The position numbers were made by a program, and so were the translations under genes. From CAINVV01 sp036508555 (GTDB lineage: Bacteria; Bacteroidota; Bacteroidia; Bacteroidales; Prolixibacteraceae), in the NCBI GenBank assembly GCA_036508555.1, contig DATCHD010000054.1, positions 1-24,481 of the forward strand: a stretch of 24,481 nucleotides of DNA. Reading direction: 5' to 3'. The notes beneath the pieces are model-generated. The model was not told where the DNA came from and searched no databases. It saw nothing but the letters and a program-made list of their open reading frames with translations. Below are positions 1 through 5,881 of the stretch, one piece after another. Numbering within the stretch: position 1 is the stretch's first letter; every line of letters begins with the position of its first letter.

Positions 1-504
1 AGTTGATAAATTAATTTTGTGTGGAAGAGAAACTGTACCTCTGGAATAATCCATCATTCGAAGTAGTCTGCCAGCTCCGAAAAGTACGCCGCGAGCATCA
101 TTTCCGGCCACAACTACCAATCCTGATTCAAGGGTAACAATTCGATACCCTTCAGACTTATCATTACCTGCATCTTTTAGTTTTTCTGCAAGAGCTGGAA
201 ACGCGCGAATTAAATCTTTCCGCTGACCTAATACGATGCCTTTATTACCACTTTCGGGCAATTGATCTGCAATAGGCCAATGTACCCAACTTCGTTTTTC
301 AACTTCATCAAGCAACATTTCTGAAGCTTTTATTTCTGGGCCACTCATTCCCGGGGCCAGGATAAGAACAGCAGAAGAAAGATTAATCTGAGTACTTTGT
401 AAAGCAGGCTTGCCTGCTTCCTGTACCTTCCCTTGAGCTAAAACAGGCAGTATGTTGAGGCAAGAACATGCAAAAACAATAAAGCAAAATATTTTTCTGA
501 TCAT
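1..504 (-). CDS. Secreted glycoside-hydrolase-like protein, N-terminal part only (runs off the window)
   Basis: The reading frame is open from an ATG at 504 to the window edge, giving 168 residues and no stop. Residues 1-24 form a Sec-type signal peptide ending in VLAQ. The rest resembles the small alpha/beta domain that precedes the catalytic barrel in GH67/GH20/GH84-type enzymes. It has an IVLGQ strand near residue 90, an EGYRIVT strand near 118, and GNDARGVLFGAGRLLR at 134-149, where GVLYGxxxLLR is the usual form in that domain. The catalytic domain would lie outside the window, so the substrate cannot be assigned. A PIG-L deacetylase is encoded 198 bases upstream on the same strand, and the two may act on the same extracellular glycan; that is inference. 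No perfect -7 element was seen upstream; the nearest candidate (576-583) has one mismatch. Confidence 0.6.
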   Translation of the reverse strand, partial: MIRKIFCFIVFACSCLNILPVLAQGKVQEAGKPALQSTQINLSSAVLILAPGMSGPEIKASEMLLDEVEKRSWVHWPIADQLPESGNKGIVLGQRKDLIRAFPALAEKLKDAGNDKSEGYRIVTLESGLVVVAGNDARGVLFGAGRLLRMMDYSRGTVSLPHKINLST

Positions 505-702
505 GATTGTAATTGTTATATGAGAATTTAAATAATTATCCAATTGGTCATATTTCCATACCTCAAAAGGGAAAACAAATATCGATTGAAAGCCAATACT
601 TCTATTCCAATTTTTTATCTACTTAGTATAGCATCTTATCATGTATCAGAAATGAATTCCTTATCTGGTGAATGGTGGGATAAACATTTCCTCCTGCTGC
701 TT

Positions 703-1605
703 TCATTTTAGGAAAGGAAGGTAATAACCGATGTTTTCTTGGGTTAGTTTCGTTCCGTACCCGGAATCCTGAAATGATTCACAATATTCAATTTTGGCTC
801 CTCTCGATTTTCCATAAAGTTCAATTAATTTATCCCGGTAAGGAGTTGCATCAGATGTACCCTTTCTATTTTTTCCGATCCATGTCCTCCGATCTGAATC
901 TGAAACCGGTACCTTATCAAGAGTTCCCGTGTTAAAAGGAAGCCACTCGTACATTTGAGATTTATGTTGATGAAACATATCCATTTTCTTTTCAATGACA
1001 TCATCCACATCGACGCAAACATCCGCTTTAAAAGGTTCAGGGTGGATAAACCTATCACTCATAAAGAGGAATAAAGGATTTTTCTCAAGGTGAGGCACCT
1101 TGGGTAAAATTGTCGGCACTGTCACCATGTAGGCTGCATCCAGCACAAGGGTACCAGTATACCTGTGATCAGGGTGATAATCATATTGCCGGGGGAAAAT
1201 AACTATGTCAGCTTTCTGTTCCCGGATAAGCTTGATTACCTCCAACCGGTTCTCATACGTAGGCATTAACTGGCCATCGTGATTGTTCAGGGTTATATAC
1301 CGTATTCCTATGACATCTCCGGCTTTGCGGGCTTCTTCACGACGAATTTTTGCCAATTCCTTCGCTTTAATTGACTGATGTCCTGCATCACCATTGGTGA
1401 GGGAAACCATCAGTACATCATGCCCCAGCTGAGCCCATTTATAAGCTGTACCGCCAACCTTGTCGGGATCATCAGGATGAGCTCCAATAATGATAACATG
1501 CAGTTTCTGCTGTTGTTTGTCCTGAGCATTAGTGTAATAGACAAATGTAAATGCTAAAATTAATAAAGAAAGATATCTTTTAACATCCCCTGTAAGCCAG
1601 AACAT
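703..1605 (-). CDS. Secreted PIG-L/LmbE-family deacetylase
   Basis: A 300-residue protein with a signal peptide (about residues 1-28, ending NAQ). The zinc-site motif AHPDD is at 42-46 and the second ligand motif HPDH at 144-147, both hallmarks of the LmbE/MshB/PIG-L fold. Family members remove N-acetyl groups from GlcNAc-containing lipids, mycothiol precursors or other amino-sugar conjugates. The residue after AHPDD is Pro rather than the common Glu, as in many exported members. The export signal suggests an extracytoplasmic glycan substrate, but none can be named. It lies about 50 bases downstream of tRNA-Val on the same strand with no -7 element of its own in the gap, so read-through from the tRNA promoter is possible. 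The family is clear; the substrate is unknown. Confidence 0.85.
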   Translation of the reverse strand: MFWLTGDVKRYLSLLILAFTFVYYTNAQDKQQQKLHVIIIGAHPDDPDKVGGTAYKWAQLGHDVLMVSLTNGDAGHQSIKAKELAKIRREEARKAGDVIGIRYITLNNHDGQLMPTYENRLEVIKLIREQKADIVIFPRQYDYHPDHRYTGTLVLDAAYMVTVPTILPKVPHLEKNPLFLFMSDRFIHPEPFKADVCVDVDDVIEKKMDMFHQHKSQMYEWLPFNTGTLDKVPVSDSDRRTWIGKNRKGTSDATPYRDKLIELYGKSRGAKIEYCESFQDSGYGTKLTQENIGYYLPFLK

Positions 1606-1654
1606 TCCTAAACAATTACCATGATTTTTTTATTATTTTTTATTATTTTTTCTG

Positions 1655-1729
1655 TGGGTTGTACTGGAATCGAACCAGTGACCCCTACCCTGTCAAGGTA
1701 ATGCTCTAAACCAACTGAGCTAACAACCC
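1655..1729 (-). tRNA. tRNA-Val (anticodon GAC)
   Basis: Read on the minus strand, the cloverleaf folds fully. There is a 7-bp acceptor stem (GGGTTGT with ACAACCC), a D arm GCTC/GAGC, an anticodon stem TTACC/GGTAG with loop TTGACAG, and a T arm ACTGG/CCAGT with loop TTCGAAT. The anticodon is GAC, which reads GUC and GUU valine codons. The discriminator base is A and CCA is not encoded. A TAnnTTTG promoter element sits 12-19 bases upstream (1741-1748). Confidence 0.95.
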
Positions 1730-1740
1730 GTTTTCATGGG

Positions 1741-1748
1741 CAAAAATA
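1741..1748 (-). promoter_or_regulatory. -7 promoter element for tRNA-Val
   Basis: TATTTTTG on the minus strand matches the Bacteroidota primary-sigma -7 consensus TAnnTTTG. It lies 11 bases before the tRNA 5' end, at the right distance for a start a few bases upstream of the mature tRNA. No clear -33 TTTG was found. Confidence 0.55.
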
Positions 1749-1779
1749 TACTTTTTTCTAACATATCGCTATTTTTTGT

Positions 1780-2475
1780 TTAGAAAGTCCATTTGGCAGC
1801 CAAGGTTGGATTGATCATGAATCCTTCGTGTCCGGAGAAATTGGCGCTGATATCCTCTTCCGTTCCGGCAGAGAAATGTTCAGTAAAATTGTACCATAAT
1901 TGAGGTTTAGTCAGGAACACATAGAGGGTCCGATCGCCGTTCCCCATAAAATTATCTTCTCTCCAGAAATCGGCAAATCCTGAAAAGGTGACTTTGTTTT
2001 TAGCCATCTGGATAGCCCACACACCGGTAAGCTGGAAAGAAGCGCTGTTTTTATCACGGATGTTTTTATACATTGCCTGAAGAGTAAAAACCCTCGAAAA
2101 ATCTTTGGTATTCCACGTGTATTCGCCGCCGAAAAGCCAGGCATCATTGATCTGGTAAGCCCCGTTCGAAGGGTTCGTCGTCTTATACTGACCAAAGCCA
2201 CCGTCGTATTCAACGTGAATCGCAAAAGGGCTCTTCCAAAATTTCAGCGCCCGTGAGATTTCCCAATAGGCCATTGACATGCCATGTACACCGCCTTCGC
2301 CATAATTCATATCGATAAAGAAGAATGAACTACCCCATTTGTCAGGCTTAAACATTTCGACATGGTTCCACAGATATTTGTGGTCTTTACCGAGATCGTA
2401 ATGTAATTGAATATTTTGCGCTTTAAGCGCGGAGGCCGAAACCATAACCAGTAAGACCAAGAGAATTTTCTTCAT
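1780..2475 (-). CDS. DUF5020-type outer-membrane beta-barrel protein
   Basis: A 231-residue protein with a clear Sec signal (MKKILLVLLV..., cleavage about residue 19-20 after ALKAQ). The mature part is rich in alternating aromatic/polar strands (SFFFIDMNYGEGG, AIHVEYDGGFGQY, FTLQAMYKNI, TFSGFADFW, LWYNFTEHFSAGTEEDI) and ends in a C-terminal Phe (AAKWTF). This is the pattern of a small outer-membrane beta barrel. The sequence fits the DUF5020 family, which is mainly found in Bacteroidota and looks like Tsx/nucleoside-channel barrels. The transported substrate is unknown. It has its own promoter element at 2510-2517 and ends 50 bases before tRNA-Val. The barrel assignment is firm; the family name is from memory of the pattern, not from a search. 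Confidence 0.75.
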   Translation of the reverse strand: MKKILLVLLVMVSASALKAQNIQLHYDLGKDHKYLWNHVEMFKPDKWGSSFFFIDMNYGEGGVHGMSMAYWEISRALKFWKSPFAIHVEYDGGFGQYKTTNPSNGAYQINDAWLFGGEYTWNTKDFSRVFTLQAMYKNIRDKNSASFQLTGVWAIQMAKNKVTFSGFADFWREDNFMGNGDRTLYVFLTKPQLWYNFTEHFSAGTEEDISANFSGHEGFMINPTLAAKWTF

Positions 2476-2509
2476 TCGTGTTGTGATAAAATTGGAAATA
2501 TTTTGGCCG

Positions 2510-2517
2510 CAAAAGTA
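2510..2517 (-). promoter_or_regulatory. -7 promoter element for the DUF5020 gene
   Basis: TACTTTTG on the minus strand is a full match to TAnnTTTG, 34 bases before the ATG at 2475. No good -33 element is apparent. Confidence 0.5.
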
Positions 2518-2532
2518 AGGATATTATTCAGT

Positions 2533-3198
2533 TTATGCTGGATTGTTTTCATCAATGGCCCTGTTCAGAAAGCAGTTCATCGGATAGGCAATTTTGAATA
2601 ACTGAATGCATCTCTCCGGCAAACCGGTAGAGAGAATCTCCTCTTTAGTCAGAATATGACCGAACCCATAGGAGCGATTCCTGATAAGGTCGACAAATTC
2701 CCAATCTTTGGGATAGCCCTTAGGGGCCGTTTTCAGTGGGTCGAAGTAATGCTGGTCGAAGGTGGATTTAAATGGTTCCCCATTCAACAAATCGGAGTAT
2801 TCCTTCGGATGATAATATATTTCCTGCCGGATGGCCTGAAGGTGCTCCGGGGGCGGCATATATACGCCTCCCGCCAGAAAATATTCTCCAGGCTGAACAT
2901 GAATGTAATAACCTGCGGATCCGGATTTTCGGCCCCCCCGGGTAATGTAGCTACCGTAATTGGTCTTGAATGGGCGTTTATCGTTCGAAAATCTGACATC
3001 CCTGAAGATTCGGAACATACAATCTCTTGGATCCAGGACAGGCACTTCGGTGTCAAATTTCCTGATTTCATCAATCAGCCAGACAGTTAAATCTAAAAAC
3101 TGTTTCCTCGTTTTCTCATAACGGTCCCTGTTGGCTTCGAACCATTCTCTTTGGTTATTCACCTCAAGATCCTGTAGAAACCGGAGTATTTCTTTCAT
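2533..3198 (-). CDS. DUF2461 (TIGR02453) family protein
   Basis: A 221-residue soluble protein with no signal or membrane segment. The N-terminus (FLQDLEVNNQREWFEANRDRYE) and the central blocks RDCMFRIFRDVRFSNDKRPFKTNYG, GYYIHVQPGEYFLAGGVYMP and ICRP-type PPPEHLQAIRQEI are the conserved blocks of DUF2461, a widespread family of roughly 220 residues with no assigned biochemical role. Length and start match the family. The gene stands alone, with a -7 element at 3224-3231; the repeat-rich gap upstream separates it from divergent ispD. Confidence 0.85.
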   Translation of the reverse strand: MKEILRFLQDLEVNNQREWFEANRDRYEKTRKQFLDLTVWLIDEIRKFDTEVPVLDPRDCMFRIFRDVRFSNDKRPFKTNYGSYITRGGRKSGSAGYYIHVQPGEYFLAGGVYMPPPEHLQAIRQEIYYHPKEYSDLLNGEPFKSTFDQHYFDPLKTAPKGYPKDWEFVDLIRNRSYGFGHILTKEEILSTGLPERCIQLFKIAYPMNCFLNRAIDENNPA

Positions 3199-3223
3199 AA
3201 ACCTAAAGAATTTAAGTGTTCAT

Positions 3224-3231
3224 CAAAAATA
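3224..3231 (-). promoter_or_regulatory. -7 promoter element for the DUF2461 gene
   Basis: TATTTTTG on the minus strand matches TAnnTTTG and lies 25 bases before the ATG at 3198. Confidence 0.45.
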
Positions 3232-3265
3232 ATCAAAACAGAGAAGTTAAAAGGGTTTGTAAAGC

Positions 3266-3273
3266 TATTTTTG
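3266..3273 (+). promoter_or_regulatory. Possible -7 element upstream of ispD
   Basis: TATTTTTG on the plus strand matches TAnnTTTG. If used, it would give ispD a leader of about 200 bases that includes all the palindromic repeats at 3318-3440. No -33 partner is seen, and nothing closer to ispD fits better. Confidence 0.25.
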
Positions 3274-3317
3274 TCATCGAAATTAGTACATTCGGTCCAT
3301 GAGTTTGGTCTCTGACC

Positions 3318-3380
3318 CGCTCCAACGGATTTGCAATCCGTTGGAAAAGTATACCAGCAGATTGCAAATCTGCTGGAGCG
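3318..3380. repeat. Inverted pair of REP-like palindromes
   Basis: Two imperfectly related hairpins face each other. Hairpin 1 has perfect 11-bp arms (TCCAACGGATT at 3321-3331 and its complement at 3335-3345) with a 3-base loop. Hairpin 2 has perfect 10-bp arms (CCAGCAGATT at 3354-3363 and its complement at 3367-3376), also with a 3-base loop. In opposite orientation they share the core ATTGCAAAT. Outer CGCTCCA/TGGAGCG arms bracket the pair. This resembles a bacterial REP/BIME unit; other copies in the genome would be expected. Confidence 0.7.
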
Positions 3381-3401
3381 TCAATTGGAGCGTCAATTGG
3401 A
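3375..3401. repeat. Two tandem copies of a 12-base unit
   Basis: GGAGCGTCAATT occurs at 3375-3386 and again at 3387-3398, followed by a partial third copy (GGA). The first copy overlaps the right arm of the second REP-like hairpin, which suggests local duplication of the repeat's edge. Confidence 0.8.
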
Positions 3402-3411
3402 ATGAACACCG

Positions 3412-3466
3412 GTCCCTGAGCCTGTCGAAGGGTCAAAGTGTCAAGAGGTCAAGAGTCAAAGGGTAG
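3412..3466. repeat. Dispersed-repeat fragment plus GTCAA-rich tail
   Basis: The segment CCCTGAGCCTGTCGAAGGG, with CCCT/AGGG ends, resembles a short intergenic repeat seen in many unrelated bacterial genomes. It runs into four or five degenerate GTCAA(A/G)-type units up to the bases just before ispD. The 67-codon frame crossing this segment on the minus strand (3233-3436) begins with the TLRQAQGP translation that such repeats typically give, and is not a gene. Confidence 0.55.
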
Positions 3467-3484
3467 AATAAAAATGATTTGCAG

Positions 3485-4168
3485 ATGAAAAAAAGCGTGA
3501 TCATTGTTGCCGGAGGAAGTGGCAGCAGAATGGGGAGCGAAATTCCCAAGCAATTTATTTTGCTTGAGAACCGGCCAGTTCTGATGTGGACAATTTTGTG
3601 CTTTGTTCAATACGACCCAACCATGCCTGTTGTGATTGTCCTGCCTGAATCTCAGATCAGTTACTGGCGTGAATTATGTATCTCCCAAGGATTTGACCAT
3701 CCTCACCTGGTCGTGAAAGGCGGAGACACACGTTATCAATCAGTTAAGAACGGACTGGAAGCATTGGAAGAATCAGATTTAGTGGCTGTTCACGACGGAG
3801 TGCGCCCCCTGGTTTCCAGGGATACCATAGAAAACTGTTTCAACCAGGCAGCCAGATCCGGTGCTGCCATACCCGTTCTTCCGCTCAATGAAACCCTGAG
3901 AACCGGGACTATGGAACATTCCAAGACCGTCGACCGTAACCTTTTCTATACGGTGCAGACCCCTCAGATTTTTCAAACTTCCATCCTGAAAAAAGCCTAT
4001 TCTCACACCAGGCGCACGACTTTCACCGATGACGCCTCTGTTGTGGAAGCCTCCGGATTCCCTGTAATTATGGTTCCGGGTAACCCGGAAAACATCAAGA
4101 TTACCCATCCGTGGGATCTGTGGATAGCAGCAGCCTACCTGAAAAAAAGGGAAGACACTTCCCCTTAA
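3485..4168 (+). CDS. ispD: 2-C-methyl-D-erythritol 4-phosphate cytidylyltransferase
   Basis: IspD transfers CMP from CTP to MEP, the third step of the MEP isoprenoid pathway, in the cytosol. The 227-residue protein carries the nucleotide loop VAGGSGSRMG (8-17) with Arg15, Lys22 in PKQF (21-24), GGDTRYQSVKNGL (79-91), VHDGVRPL (102-109), TDDASVVE (181-188) and the C-terminal PENIKIT block (201-207). All are standard IspD motifs and the length is usual. The frame extends upstream to a TTG at 3479, but ATG 3485 puts the first strand (MKKSVIIVAGG) at the normal distance and is preferred. The gap upstream is full of repeats and shows no strong promoter. dxs and a prenyl diphosphate synthase of the same pathway lie elsewhere in the window. 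Confidence 0.96.
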   Translation: MKKSVIIVAGGSGSRMGSEIPKQFILLENRPVLMWTILCFVQYDPTMPVVIVLPESQISYWRELCISQGFDHPHLVVKGGDTRYQSVKNGLEALEESDLVAVHDGVRPLVSRDTIENCFNQAARSGAAIPVLPLNETLRTGTMEHSKTVDRNLFYTVQTPQIFQTSILKKAYSHTRRTTFTDDASVVEASGFPVIMVPGNPENIKITHPWDLWIAAAYLKKREDTSP

Positions 4169-4191
4169 GTAACAACGGAACATAATTTCGT

Positions 4192-4199
4192 TAAATTTG
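4192..4199 (+). promoter_or_regulatory. -7 promoter element for the TIM-barrel gene at 4256
   Basis: TAAATTTG matches TAnnTTTG fully and lies 56 bases before the ATG at 4256, just after the ispD stop. This implies the gene is not simply an ispD operon partner. Confidence 0.5.
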
Positions 4200-4255
4200 T
4201 GTTCAGAGAATCTGTGCAGCTTCATTAACCATACATAAATCTTGTAACTGAAAAA

Positions 4256-5140
4256 ATGGAAAAAGAATTGAAAGAAGGTCGAAGAGATTTTATTAAGAAC
4301 GCTGGACTGCTGACAGGCGCGATGATCCTGCCTACAGGACAATTTGCCTTTGGTAAGGCTAAAAAATCGGCGATGAAACTCGGTTTTGTGACCTACTTGT
4401 GGGGGAAAGACTGGGATCAGGATACCCTGATTAAAAATCTTGCTGCATCAGGAATACTCGGCGTTGAGCTGCGTGTTGAGCACGCACACAAGGTGAGTCC
4501 GGCTCTGACCAAAGAAGAGCGTCTGCTGGTGAAAAAGAAATTCAAGGATAGTCCTGTTAAGATCGTTGGAATGGGGACCAATCAACAGTACGATTTTGTG
4601 GAGCCTGAAAAACTTCAGAAATCCATCGAAGAAACGAAGGCATTTTTCCAGTTGAGCCGCGATATTGGTGGCTCAGGGGTAAAAGTGAAGCCTAACGGAT
4701 TCCACAAAGGTGTACCTCATGAAAGAACCATCGAACAGATTGGTAAAGCCTTGAATGAACTGGCTAAATTTGGCGCCGACATGGGCCAGCAACTCAGACT
4801 GGAGGTTCACGGGGAAGAAACGCAGGAGGTGTTCAATATCAAAGCCATCATGGATGTGACTAACCATCCCAATGCCACGGTTTGCTGGAACTGCAACGCT
4901 CAGGATTTGAACGGCGGCGGACTGGAAGCAAATTTTGATATGGTAAAGGCGAGATTTGGGGATATCTGCCACGTGAGAGAACTGAATGATAAGACATATC
5001 CTTACCAGGATTTGATGAAACTCTTCGTGAAAAACAATTACAAAGGATGGGTACTCCTGGAATGCCGTACCGATCCGGCAGATAAAGTTAAGGCGCTGAT
5101 CGAACAAAGAGAAATCTTTGAGAAGATGATTACCGCCTGA
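4256..5140 (+). CDS. Tat-exported sugar phosphate isomerase/epimerase-type TIM-barrel protein
   Basis: A 294-residue protein beginning with a twin-arginine signal (GRRDFIKNAG at 8-17, then a hydrophobic stretch to about residue 33), so it is predicted to be exported folded. The rest fits the xylose-isomerase-like TIM barrel (AP_endonuc_2) superfamily. Candidate metal and substrate residues sit at strand ends: E71 in GVELR, E183 and H185 in RLEVHGEE, N212 and D217 in CWNCNAQD, H239 and E242 in CHVRELND, and E269 in WVLLEC. Many Bacteroidota carry exported relatives, usually annotated only as sugar isomerases or epimerases, with substrates unknown. The family is confident, the reaction is not. 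It has its own -7 element. Confidence 0.85.
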   Translation: MEKELKEGRRDFIKNAGLLTGAMILPTGQFAFGKAKKSAMKLGFVTYLWGKDWDQDTLIKNLAASGILGVELRVEHAHKVSPALTKEERLLVKKKFKDSPVKIVGMGTNQQYDFVEPEKLQKSIEETKAFFQLSRDIGGSGVKVKPNGFHKGVPHERTIEQIGKALNELAKFGADMGQQLRLEVHGEETQEVFNIKAIMDVTNHPNATVCWNCNAQDLNGGGLEANFDMVKARFGDICHVRELNDKTYPYQDLMKLFVKNNYKGWVLLECRTDPADKVKALIEQREIFEKMITA

Positions 5141-5200
5141 TCATATTCAATCAGCCAAATAAACTAAAAGAACTTACAAACATAGGGACTCATTAATTGT

Positions 5201-5227
5201 GGGATTCCGGATCAAGTCCGGAATGAC
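5201..5227. repeat. Dispersed palindromic repeat (ATTCCGGA arms)
   Basis: Arms ATTCCGGA (5204-5211) and TCCGGAAT (5217-5224) are perfect 8-bp complements around a 5-base loop, followed by GACG. This is the form of a short repeat (GGATTCCGGATCAAGTCCGG type) scattered between genes in many bacteria. It is unrelated to the repeats at 3318-3440 and lacks a T-run, so it is not an ordinary terminator. Confidence 0.55.
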
Positions 5228-5284
5228 GTTGAATCAACTGGCGCATAACACAACAATCTTAGTAATAACCTTTAATTGAAAAGT

Positions 5285-5830
5285 ATGAAAAGAATCAAAT
5301 TTTTGGCAGGAATGATCTGTTGCCTCTACCTGCTTCCGATGGCTGTACAGGCACAATCCGGAGATGCAACCGGAAAGACTATGACCTCCCTCCTAATTTC
5401 TGACCCCAACAATCAACCAAAGGCAATTCCCTTTGTGGGAGAAAAAGTCTTACTGATTCAATACACGGATCCGGACGTAAAGGATGTCAACGACAAGCTT
5501 TCTGAAGCCGTCAAGGCGAAGAAATTCGACGAAAAAGTGTACCAGGGAATCGGTATCGCTAATTGCAAGGATACCTGGATCCCGAATGCAGGCATCCGGA
5601 TGAAAGCCAGACAAAAGGAGAAGCAATTCCCGGGTTCAGTAATCATGCTGGACGAAAACCGTGTGGTACCTACTGCCCTGGGTCTTGGAGACTGCAACGG
5701 GATGGGTGTTCTGTTGATTGTCGGCAAAGACAAGGTCATCAAGTACATGAAAAAGATTACAACAGAAGCTGAAAGCGAGAGTGTTACCGCGGAAGTTGTA
5801 AAACTACTGGAGTCGGAGATTAGTAAGTAA
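5285..5830 (+). CDS. YtfJ-like thioredoxin-fold periplasmic protein
   Basis: A 181-residue protein with a Sec signal (residues 1-23, ending VQAQ). The body follows the order of the YtfJ family: a first strand GEKVLLIQYTDPD (52-64), a helix with KLSEAVKAKKF, IANCKDTWIPNAGIRMKARQKEKQFPGSVIMLDENRVV at about 91-128, then a WGL/LG block and a strand GVLLIVGKDKVI (141-152). These match the thioredoxin-like fold, but there is no CxxC; the two mature cysteines, Cys94 and Cys137, are far apart. YtfJ has no established function. A TTG at 5276 extends the frame by three codons, but ATG 5285 starts a normal signal peptide. A strong terminator follows. The YtfJ assignment is by recalled sequence pattern and could be wrong in detail. 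Confidence 0.65.
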   Translation: MKRIKFLAGMICCLYLLPMAVQAQSGDATGKTMTSLLISDPNNQPKAIPFVGEKVLLIQYTDPDVKDVNDKLSEAVKAKKFDEKVYQGIGIANCKDTWIPNAGIRMKARQKEKQFPGSVIMLDENRVVPTALGLGDCNGMGVLLIVGKDKVIKYMKKITTEAESESVTAEVVKLLESEISK

Positions 5831-5850
5831 TCGTCTCAAAAAATTTCAAT

Positions 5851-5880
5851 AAAAAACCCGGCTTGCAACCGGGTTTTTTT
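5851..5880. terminator. Bidirectional intrinsic terminator between the YtfJ-like gene and glyQS
   Basis: Arms AAAAAACCCGG (5851-5861) and CCGGGTTTTTT (5869-5879) pair perfectly around a 7-base loop. There is a run of T on the plus side and of A on the minus side, so it can end both convergent transcripts. It starts 20 bases after the YtfJ-like stop and ends 2 bases before the glyQS stop. Confidence 0.93.
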
Positions 5881-5881
5881 A

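Noticed and set aside
1678..1712. tRNA-Asp(GTC) on the plus strand
   Set aside because: The plus-strand loop would read GTC, but the T-loop TTCGAAT and D arm are only correct on the minus strand, giving Val(GAC).
2656..3090. 144-codon frame on the plus strand opposite the DUF2461 gene
   Set aside because: It is antisense to a family-matched gene and has no recognisable motif or start signal.
3318..3380. CRISPR array
   Set aside because: Only two palindromes in opposite orientation, with a short unequal gap and no spacer pattern or cas genes.
3233..3436. 67-codon frame on the minus strand between DUF2461 and ispD
   Set aside because: It is a translation of the repeat mosaic (TLRQAQGP..., ADLQSAG...), typical of spurious calls over dispersed repeats, with no domain or promoter.
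3479..3484. TTG start two codons upstream of the ispD ATG
   Set aside because: ATG 3485 begins the standard IspD N-terminus; the TTG adds only two residues and no ribosome site.
3779..4342. 187-codon frame on the minus strand opposite ispD
   Set aside because: It is antisense to well-conserved ispD motifs and crosses into the next gene; the composition is not protein-like and no motif is present.
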